DNA of 21,436 nucleotides. Origin: an uncultured Bacteroidales bacterium (GTDB lineage Bacteria > Bacteroidota > Bacteroidia > Bacteroidales > UBA932). The stretch spans positions 1-21,436 of the forward strand of contig CAMJHW010000009.1 in the NCBI GenBank assembly GCA_946405645.1, written 5' to 3'. The notes beneath the pieces are model-generated. The model was given only the letters and a program-made list of their open reading frames with translations, had not been told where the DNA came from and did no database searches. The position numbers were made by a program, and so were the translations under genes. This document shows positions 15,532 through 21,436 of the stretch, piece after piece; position 1 is the first letter of the stretch, and each line of letters begins with the position of its first letter.

Positions 15532-17364
15532 CTAAAGGGCCTGCATGTCGTTGAGTTTCTTATAGTAACCGTTCCTGGCAAGGAGATCCTCGTGCTTTCC
15601 GCGCTCCACTATGCAGCCTTCGTGCAGAACGATGATCTCGTCCGCCGCCTTGATGGTCGACAGCCTGTGGGCGATCGCTATCGTGGTGCGGCTGGTCATA
15701 AGCCTGTCCAGCGCCTCCTGTACGATACGCTCGGACTCGGTGTCGAGGGCGGCCGTGGCCTCGTCCAGTATGAGGATGGGAGGATTCTTCAGGACGGCGC
15801 GGGCTATGCTGATGCGCTGCCGCTGACCGCCCGAGAGCTTGCATCCGCGGTCGCCTATGTTTGTATCGTATCCCTGCTCCTTTTCCATTATGAACTCGTG
15901 GGCGTTGGCGATCTTCGCCGCTTCCACGACCTGCTCCATGGTGGCGCCTTCGACTCCGAAGGCGATGTTGTTGAATATCGTGTCGTTGAAGAGGATGGGA
16001 TCCTGGTTGACATTGCCCATCAGGGCCCGCAGGTCCTTGATCTTCACATCCCTGATGTCCTTGCCGTCAACGGTGATCGCTCCTTCGTCTATGTCGTAGA
16101 AACGGGGGATGAGGTCCACCAAAGTGGACTTGCCGGCGCCGGAGGCGCCTACGATGGCGACAGTCTTTCCCTTGGGGATCTCCAGGTCGATGCCATCGAG
16201 GATCCTGCGGCCTCCTGCGTCATAGCTGAAGCTGACTCCTTTGAAGGATATGCCTTCTTCGAATCCCTCCAGCGGGAGAGGATTATCCGCTTCCTTGATG
16301 GGATTGACCGTGTCGAGTATCTTGTTGATGCGCTCCATCGAAGCCATTCCCTTGGGTATGCTGTAGGCGGCCTTCGAAAGGTCCTTGATGGGCTGGATGA
16401 CACTGTACAATATGACGAGGAAGAAGATGAAGGTAGGTGCGTCGATGGGGGCGTTGTCCTTCAGGATGAGCGTGCCTCCGAACCATAGCACGATGGCGAT
16501 CATGATGGTGCCGAGGCACTCGCTGACGGGATGCGCCAGCGCCTGGCGGGTGGCCACGCGGGTGTTCTTGGCCTTCATGGCCTCGGTGATGCGGTCGAAA
16601 CGCTTGCCCATCTTCCGCTCGGCCAGGAAGGCCTTGACTACCCGCAGGCCGCCGAGCGTCTCTTCGACCTGGCTCATGGTATCGCTCCAGAGGGTCTGGG
16701 CCTCGAGGGACTGCTCCTTGAGCCTGCGTCCGATCTTGCCCATAATCCAAAGCATGAGGGGAGCGAACAGGATAGTGAACAGGGTCATCTGCCAGGAGAT
16801 GAACAGCAGCACGGCGAAATACCCGATTATCAGGATGGGATTCTTGATGAGCATGTCGAGAGTGCCGGTGATGGAGTTCTCCACTTCCTGCACGTCACCG
16901 CTCATCCTTGCGATGATGTCGCCTTTCTTCTCTTGCGAGAAATATCCGATCGGCAGAGAGAGTATCTTGTTGTAGATGTCAAGGCGCATGTCTTTCACCA
17001 CTCCGGTGCGTATCGGGATCATTACGGCCGCCGAACCGAAATAGCATGCGGTCTTGAAGACGGTCATCACGCACAGGAACAGGCAGAGCAGCAGCAAAGT
17101 CTTGGAAGCTCCGTACGACCCGGTGAACTCCGCGACGTAGTAGTAAAGGTTGTTGATGAGCTCCTTCGAGGAATGGACTGACTCCCAGGGGATGAACGTA
17201 TAGACCTCGTCGTCCAGGCTGAACAGCATGTTCAGGATGGGCATGATCATACTGAAGGAGAATACGTTGAATATCACCGACAGGAGGTTCAGCAGGACTG
17301 AACCGCCCAGGTATTTCGTATAGGGTGCGACATACTGCCGCAGCATTTTCCAGAAAGCTTTCAT
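15532..17364 (-). CDS. MsbA-like ABC transporter, fused permease and ATPase
   Basis: The 610-residue half-transporter has an N-terminal six-helix exporter domain (about 15-330) and a C-terminal ATPase (about 370-605). The nucleotide-binding motifs are complete: Walker A GASGAGKS (406-413), Q-loop Gln454 in NVNQDP, signature LSGGQ (510-514), Walker B LILDE (531-535), D-loop ALD and H-loop His566 in AHRLST. This is the type IV exporter layout, acting as a homodimer in the inner membrane. MsbA itself flips lipid A, and similar proteins export lipids, peptides or drugs, so the substrate is unknown. It lies 3 nt after the MBL gene and 1 nt before the VanZ-like gene. Being in a run of envelope genes makes a lipid or cell-wall substrate a reasonable guess. 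Confidence 0.9.
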   Translation of the reverse strand: MKAFWKMLRQYVAPYTKYLGGSVLLNLLSVIFNVFSFSMIMPILNMLFSLDDEVYTFIPWESVHSSKELINNLYYYVAEFTGSYGASKTLLLLCLFLCVMTVFKTACYFGSAAVMIPIRTGVVKDMRLDIYNKILSLPIGYFSQEKKGDIIARMSGDVQEVENSITGTLDMLIKNPILIIGYFAVLLFISWQMTLFTILFAPLMLWIMGKIGRRLKEQSLEAQTLWSDTMSQVEETLGGLRVVKAFLAERKMGKRFDRITEAMKAKNTRVATRQALAHPVSECLGTIMIAIVLWFGGTLILKDNAPIDAPTFIFFLVILYSVIQPIKDLSKAAYSIPKGMASMERINKILDTVNPIKEADNPLPLEGFEEGISFKGVSFSYDAGGRRILDGIDLEIPKGKTVAIVGASGAGKSTLVDLIPRFYDIDEGAITVDGKDIRDVKIKDLRALMGNVNQDPILFNDTIFNNIAFGVEGATMEQVVEAAKIANAHEFIMEKEQGYDTNIGDRGCKLSGGQRQRISIARAVLKNPPILILDEATAALDTESERIVQEALDRLMTSRTTIAIAHRLSTIKAADEIIVLHEGCIVERGKHEDLLARNGYYKKLNDMQAL

Positions 17365-17367
17365 GTG

Positions 17368-18246
17368 TCAAAGTACATACAGTGGTGAAGGGGTGCGGCG
17401 GGGGAGTGCGCGAAGGTTGACCCTGCGTTCCACTCCGTCCCCTTCGTTCACGAACACCGCCGAGCGTTCGTAGGTTCTGTGGAAGCCGATGGATTCAAGT
17501 GCATCAGATGAAGCGCTCAAGGCCAGTTCCGGTGTGTTGTTGTTTTCACTCAGGTGGCAGAGAAAGACGTTCCTGAGGCCGTCGTGCATGAACTCCTTGA
17601 CCGCTTCGGCGCACTGGTCGTTGCGGAGGTGTCCGTTGCCTCCCAGGATGCGCATCTTCAGATCGTAGGGATAGGAGCCGGTCAGGAGCATTTCCTTGTC
17701 ATAGTTGGATTCGATGACGACGGTATCGGCGTTGCGGGCGTAGGCCAAGGCCTCTTCGGTCATCTCGCCGATATCGGTCATTATCACGAATTTGTATCCA
17801 CCCAGCCATAGGGCATAGCCGACCGTCTGGGTGGCATCGTGCGGTACGATGAAATACTTCGCGAATATCTTGTCGGGCACGATGACGTTCCAGTCTCCGC
17901 TCCGGAGCTCCCGGCTGCAGCCTCCTATCCAGGATGAGGTGAAAGGATGGTGTGCAAGGGCCGAATGCAGTACGGGCGTGGCGAACACCGGCTTGCACAG
18001 GTGCTTGCAGAAAGACCCCAAGTGCCTGATGTGGTCGAGATGGTCGTGCGTTACAAGGATGGCGGAGAAGGAGTCGAATCCGTAGCCCTTGACAAGGAGT
18101 TCCTTCTTGAGGCGGCGCAGGCTGACGCCGGCGTCTATCACGACGCCGGCGCTGTGGGCGCCGTCCTCCTCGAGCGAGAGGAAATAGCAGTTGCCGCAGC
18201 TTCCGCTGGAAATGCTGAAGAATTTGACCGTGCTATTGTTGCCCAT
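17368..18246 (-). CDS. MBL-fold metallo-hydrolase, WalJ/YycJ-like
   Basis: The 292-residue cytoplasmic protein has the metallo-beta-lactamase core motif THDHLDH (66-72) with His67, His69, Asp71 and His72. Further metal ligands are likely at His136 (VPHDA), Asp158 (MTDIGE) and His231 (LCHLSENNNTPE). The SSGSCGNC start and the HLSENNN ending are typical of the YycJ/WalJ group. These are putative exonucleases linked in Firmicutes with the WalRK cell-wall regulon and in some species with DNA-replication coordination. The in vivo substrate in Bacteroidota is not established. Its ATG lies inside the last 14 nt of the TPR gene, and the ABC transporter follows after 3 nt, so it is translationally linked to both. 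Confidence 0.85.
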   Translation of the reverse strand: MGNNSTVKFFSISSGSCGNCYFLSLEEDGAHSAGVVIDAGVSLRRLKKELLVKGYGFDSFSAILVTHDHLDHIRHLGSFCKHLCKPVFATPVLHSALAHHPFTSSWIGGCSRELRSGDWNVIVPDKIFAKYFIVPHDATQTVGYALWLGGYKFVIMTDIGEMTEEALAYARNADTVVIESNYDKEMLLTGSYPYDLKMRILGGNGHLRNDQCAEAVKEFMHDGLRNVFLCHLSENNNTPELALSASSDALESIGFHRTYERSAVFVNEGDGVERRVNLRALPRRTPSPLYVL

Positions 18247-20275
18247 CTTCTTCGCAATACTTGGATATGACGCCGTAAGCGTCGGCTATTCCCAGCTCTC
18301 CGGCCCGTGAGAGGTCGATGCAGCCCTTCTCCTTGTCCTTGAGATAGATCAGGACCAGGCCGCGGTTATAGTAGGCGTCACCCATGTAAGGGTACAGGGC
18401 GATGGCCTTGTCGTAGCTGTCGATCGATTCGACCAGACGGGAGGACAGGCAGTAGAGGTTGCCCAGGTCGAAGTGGAAATAAGGTATGTCGGGAACCATC
18501 TCAACCGCGGCCTCCAGGTCGGCAATGGCTTCGGAGTAATCGTAGGAGAATGTGACCTGGTCGCTTACCCGCGCCCTTGTCGTACCCTGGTCGTCCATGG
18601 TAAGGGTCTGGACATTGCTCTGCATCGAGGCTATGAAATCGATCATGTCCGCCCGGAGCACGCCGCGGTTGAGCAGATAGAATGCGCTGTACAGCTCGGA
18701 GTAAATGTCCTGGGAGGTGTCGTCCGCCGACCCGGTGACGGCGCGGTCGAAGTCCCCCAGCGCTGAGTTGTACTGCTTGTTCTGGAGTTCGTACAGACCC
18801 CGGATGAAACTTATCCTCGACTGTGTGATGCGCGTCGAACCGGCGCCGGCGCTGCTGTCGCCGTAAAGGGCGTTTTCAAGCCGTCCCTGGATGGCCTGGG
18901 CGCCGGAGCCCTCGTCGTTGGCGATGCGCATCGGGACGGGAGTATCGGCGATGAACCTGTCCAGGAGGACGTTCTCGTATCTGTTGCGCAGAGCGTACGT
19001 GACATTGTCTCGCTCCGATGCGAGAACGAACCTGTACAAGGGCTTCAGCCGGATGTCCACGTCGCGGTGCTGCAGAAGTTCGTTGTCGAAATCCTTTTTC
19101 GCAAAGTCAGCGTCCAGGGCGATAAGCGAACTGTATTTCTTGGTAGTATCGGCGAAGGAACCGGCATCGGTCGCATTGGTGGCGCGGTATTCCTGGACTT
19201 TTCTCTGGGCGGTCTGGTAGTCCTCCCTGGACTTCTGCATCATGCCCAGCATGTTTTCGACATAGGAGCGGTTGAGGTAGGCCTTGGCAAAGTCGGGATA
19301 CAGCTCGATGGCCTTGTCGTAGTCCTCCAGGGCGTCCCTCCACCGCGACATCTCTATGAAGTAAGATGCGCGGTTGAAATACGCGAGGACGTTGTTGGGA
19401 TTGATGTTAATGACGTGGTCCATGTCCGCCAGGGCCTCTTCGAAATTGCCCACCTGGGCGTGGATGAGACTTCGGTTGTACAGGGTAAGGGCATTGCCCG
19501 GCTCGTCCTTCAGCACGCGGTTGAGGTCCCTCATGGCGGAATTGAAATCCTTCAGCTCATAATACATCAGCGCGCGGTTGAAGTAGGCGAAGGTGTTGGT
19601 CGTATCCAGCTCGATTGCGTGGTTCATGTCGGAGATCGCGTCCTCGAGCTTGCCTTGCTCCGCGTAGAGGCGGCCGCGCCTTATGAAACCTTCCGGTTCG
19701 AAGCGGTCGAGCTTGATGGCTTTGTTGTAGTCGTTGATGGCCTTGAGCGTGTCGCCGAGGAAGAGGTATGAAGCGCCGCGGTTGAGATAGGCCGAAGGGT
19801 CCTTCGGCTCTTTCTTGATGTAACGGTCGAAGTCCTTGACCGCGGGCTCGAACTGCTGGGCGAGGAAGTATGTGACTCCGCGGCTGAAATAGATGCCGAT
19901 GTTGCCTGGACGCAGCTTTATCGCCGTGTCGAAGTCCTGCAGGGCCTCGTCATACCTGCCGAAGCGGCTGAGGGTGATGGCGCGGTAGTGGAAACCGTTG
20001 GTGAATACGGGATTGATGCGGACCGACGCGTCGAAATCCTGCTGCGCTCCGCGGATGTCTCCGAGGTTGTACTTGGCGATGCCGCGGAAGAAGAAGGTCC
20101 AGTAATCGGTGGTGTCCAGACGGGCAAGGATGTTGAAATTCTCGATGGCCTGGGCATACTTGCCGTCGGCCAGGGAATTGCGGCCGCGGAAGTAAAATAC
20201 GTCCCGGTCGTACTGGGCCTCCGCGGCCTGCAGACCGCAGAAAAGAACGAGCAATATGACCAGGAAGCGCTTCAT
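18233..20275 (-). CDS. Secreted tetratricopeptide-repeat protein
   Basis: A 680-residue protein with a signal peptide (MKRFLVILLVLFCGLQAAEAQ), predicted periplasmic. Roughly ten consecutive TPR units of 34 residues cover about residues 28-365, recognisable by repeats such as AYLNRGASYLFLGD, AINDYNKAI and AYFNRA. A segment of about 130 residues (370-500) shows no clear TPR pattern. About three further units follow (500-665), ending with GCIDLSRAGELG. TPR arrays bind partner proteins; there is no catalytic motif, so it is probably a scaffold, partner unknown. It is the first gene of the leftward operon with the MBL, ABC, VanZ-like and amidase genes, overlapping the MBL gene by 14 nt. The ATG at 20275 follows a promoter box at 20321-20328. 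Confidence 0.85.
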   Translation of the reverse strand: MKRFLVILLVLFCGLQAAEAQYDRDVFYFRGRNSLADGKYAQAIENFNILARLDTTDYWTFFFRGIAKYNLGDIRGAQQDFDASVRINPVFTNGFHYRAITLSRFGRYDEALQDFDTAIKLRPGNIGIYFSRGVTYFLAQQFEPAVKDFDRYIKKEPKDPSAYLNRGASYLFLGDTLKAINDYNKAIKLDRFEPEGFIRRGRLYAEQGKLEDAISDMNHAIELDTTNTFAYFNRALMYYELKDFNSAMRDLNRVLKDEPGNALTLYNRSLIHAQVGNFEEALADMDHVININPNNVLAYFNRASYFIEMSRWRDALEDYDKAIELYPDFAKAYLNRSYVENMLGMMQKSREDYQTAQRKVQEYRATNATDAGSFADTTKKYSSLIALDADFAKKDFDNELLQHRDVDIRLKPLYRFVLASERDNVTYALRNRYENVLLDRFIADTPVPMRIANDEGSGAQAIQGRLENALYGDSSAGAGSTRITQSRISFIRGLYELQNKQYNSALGDFDRAVTGSADDTSQDIYSELYSAFYLLNRGVLRADMIDFIASMQSNVQTLTMDDQGTTRARVSDQVTFSYDYSEAIADLEAAVEMVPDIPYFHFDLGNLYCLSSRLVESIDSYDKAIALYPYMGDAYYNRGLVLIYLKDKEKGCIDLSRAGELGIADAYGVISKYCEEDGQQ

Positions 20276-20302
20276 AAATTTCCGTATGTGGTCAAGTTTT
20301 TC

Positions 20303-20310
20303 TAAATTTG
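20303..20310 (+). promoter_or_regulatory. -7 promoter box for the M28-like gene
   Basis: TAAATTTG matches TAnnTTTG exactly. A TTTC (20279-20282) stands 20 nt upstream as a one-mismatch -33 element. The start would fall near 20317, giving a leader of about 33 nt to the TTG at 20350. Confidence 0.5.
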
Positions 20311-20320
20311 ACCGATTTTA

Positions 20321-20328
20321 CAAATATA
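20321..20328 (-). promoter_or_regulatory. -7 promoter box for the TPR-to-amidase operon
   Basis: The minus strand reads TATATTTG, an exact TAnnTTTG match, 46 nt upstream of the TPR gene start. It lies 11 nt from the rightward box at 20303-20310, so the two transcripts would overlap at their 5' ends. No clear -33 match is seen. Confidence 0.5.
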
Positions 20329-20349
20329 ATCATTTATTGTGCCTAAAAC

Positions 20350-21360
20350 TTGGGTTTGAGCCGATTTTTTTCATATCTCCTGGCCTTGTCCCTGCTTGTC
20401 TGTCCGGCATTGTGTCCGGCTCAGACGAGCGATTTCGGAAACGGCCTCGCTGAACGGCTCCTGACCGAGGCTTCGCTCCGCCAGAGCGTCGAGTTCCTCG
20501 CCGACACCGTCTGCGCCGGCAGGGCCACCGAGTCGACCGGATTGGTCGAAGCCTCCTTCTGGCTTGCCCGCCGTTTCGAGCAGATGACGCTCCTTCCGCC
20601 CGCGTCCAGGCGCGGTGCTGCGTCCTATGTCCGCTCCTTCCGCGCCGACGGCCGCGCCGGGCACAATGTCATCGGGATCTGTCCCGCTTCCTCATCATCC
20701 GAACGCTACGCCATCGTCGCCGCGCATTACGACAATCTCGGCATCCTCTCCGGGCGAATGTACCCCGGCGCCGACTCCAATGCTTCCGGAGTGGCCGTGC
20801 TGCTCGAGCTCGCGCGCATATTCCGGAGCCTGTCCGTCCTCGGACTCGGCCCGGACCAGAACATCCTTTTCGTAGCGCTTGATGCCAAGCAGCTCAGCAT
20901 GGCCGGTTCCGAGTCTCTGTATTCGATGATAGCCGGCGGTTCCCTTCTCGACCCCCGCACGCTCAGGCCCATAAGCAAGGAACAGGTCTCCATGATGGTC
21001 AATCTCGACATAGTCGGTAGCACCCTCGAACCTGTGACTAAGGGCAGGGAAGAGTATCTGATAATGCTTTCCAACGACGATGCGCTCAAGCGCCGCCTCT
21101 CCGAAGTCAATTTCAGTTCGAGGCTTAACCTCGACCTGTCTTTCGACTATTACCGCAGCGCCGACTTCACCGACCTTTTCCTCAACCGCATAGGCGACCA
21201 GAAGGTATTTGTCGAGAAGGGGATACCGTCCGTGCTCTTCACGTCGGGCATCACCATGAACACAAATAAAGTGGAGGATACGCCCGCCAATCTCGACATT
21301 CCTGTCATGCGTAAGCGCACCCTCCTTATTTTCAGATGGTTGATGCAGGCCTTGAGATAG
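20350..21360 (+). CDS. Secreted M28-family peptidase-fold protein, probably catalytically degenerate
   Basis: The 336-residue protein has a signal peptide (MGLSRFFSYLLALSLLVCPA, with CPAQ near residue 25) and the M28 aminopeptidase fold. His126 (AAHYDN), Asp142 (PGADSNASGVA) and Asp220 (MVNLDIVGS) match metal ligands. The strand that normally carries the paired glutamates (catalytic base and zinc ligand) reads FVALDAKQLSMAGS, with Lys180-Gln181 instead. The C-terminal segment that normally has a ligand histidine reads ITMNTNKVEDTP, with no histidine. Loss of activity is therefore likely and a binding role possible. The frame has an in-frame stop at 20344 and no early ATG, so the start must be TTG at 20350 or 20356. 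A hairpin terminator overlaps the stop codon. Confidence 0.8.
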   Translation: MGLSRFFSYLLALSLLVCPALCPAQTSDFGNGLAERLLTEASLRQSVEFLADTVCAGRATESTGLVEASFWLARRFEQMTLLPPASRRGAASYVRSFRADGRAGHNVIGICPASSSSERYAIVAAHYDNLGILSGRMYPGADSNASGVAVLLELARIFRSLSVLGLGPDQNILFVALDAKQLSMAGSESLYSMIAGGSLLDPRTLRPISKEQVSMMVNLDIVGSTLEPVTKGREEYLIMLSNDDALKRRLSEVNFSSRLNLDLSFDYYRSADFTDLFLNRIGDQKVFVEKGIPSVLFTSGITMNTNKVEDTPANLDIPVMRKRTLLIFRWLMQALR

Positions 21361-21371
21361 GCCTGTTTTTT
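21346..21371 (+). terminator. Rho-independent terminator of the M28-like gene
   Basis: A perfect 6-bp GC-rich stem, CAGGCC (21346-21351) with GGCCTG (21360-21365), with one more T-A pair inside and a 6-nt loop, is followed directly by six T residues (21366-21371). The stop codon (21358-21360) is within the hairpin. The opposite direction lacks a U-tract, so it works for the rightward transcript only. Confidence 0.75.
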
Positions 21372-21436
21372 ATTGTCCCAGCCTCTTGAGGATGGCTGCT
21401 GTCTGCTCCTCGTATCCGGGCTTGCGGAGCAGGGCG
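21370..21436 (-). CDS. C-terminal end of a convergent gene, cut by the window edge
   Basis: On the minus strand an open frame runs in from the right edge for 21 codons to a TAA at 21370-21372. It encodes an amphipathic C-terminus (starting ALLRKPGYEEQ and ending AAILKRLGQ) typical of a real protein end. The product cannot be identified from so little. Its stop codon lies 9 bp from the stop of the M28-like gene and shares the T-tract of that gene's terminator. Confidence 0.5.
   Translation of the reverse strand, partial: ALLRKPGYEEQTAAILKRLGQ

Noticed and set aside
18233..20275. DNA-level tandem repeats in the TPR gene
   Set aside because: The periodicity is at the protein level. The units differ strongly in bases, so no recent repeat expansion is indicated.
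1..21436. Insertion sequences, prophage genes, toxin-antitoxin pairs, CRISPR arrays, rRNA or tRNA
   Set aside because: Spacers are short and hold no terminal inverted repeats, spaced direct repeats or cloverleaf patterns that I could recognise, and no transposase, integrase or nuclease-defence proteins are encoded.

Overview
The window reads as a chromosomal segment of a Bacteroidota bacterium, most likely a moderately high-GC member of the Bacteroidales. The evidence is several exact matches to the Bacteroidota -7 promoter box (TAnnTTTG), the weak ribosome binding sites, and lineage-typical proteins: a patatin/POTRA/Omp85 fusion, a large 'golvesin domain' amidase-like protein, a long TPR protein and a WalJ-like MBL protein. 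Genus and species cannot be read from the sequence. Genes are densely packed into four transcription blocks, and no spacer exceeds about 110 bp. I saw no rRNA, tRNA, insertion sequence, prophage or CRISPR array.

Block 1 (minus strand, 5631 to 77) is a tight five-gene run: a CpsB/CapC-type PHP phosphatase, dTDP-4-dehydrorhamnose reductase (rfbD), the 23S rRNA/tRNA methyltransferase rlmN, a patatin phospholipase fused to a POTRA and outer-membrane barrel, and recX. A candidate hairpin terminator and a leftward promoter box lie beyond recX at the window edge.

Block 2 (plus strand, 5717 to 12071) starts divergently with RNase HI (rnhA), then pdxA and rfbC. An AT-rich 109-bp spacer with a likely promoter follows, then dapB-lysC-dapA-asd. 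These four genes encode the whole route from aspartate to tetrahydrodipicolinate (lysine/diaminopimelate branch); the first two steps also feed threonine and methionine synthesis. The two dTDP-rhamnose genes sit in opposite-facing operons, and rfbA and rfbB are not in the window.

Block 3 (minus strand, 20275 to 12083) is another tight five-gene run: a secreted TPR-repeat protein, a WalJ/YycJ-like metallo-hydrolase, an MsbA-like ABC exporter, a VanZ-like membrane protein and a 1017-residue secreted protein. In the last, a zinc amidase_3 domain appears to be interrupted by a golvesin-type domain. The contents suggest an envelope-related unit, but no shared function is proven.

Block 4 (plus strand, 20350 to 21360) is a single secreted M28-peptidase-fold protein. 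It probably uses a TTG start, lacks several metal/catalytic residues, and ends in a clear intrinsic terminator. A convergent gene enters from the right edge. Most of the window is conserved core metabolism and envelope biology. The best candidates for something less described are the nested amidase with its operon, the likely pseudo-peptidase, and the palindrome filling the dapB promoter spacer. I found no convincing new defence or mobile system.
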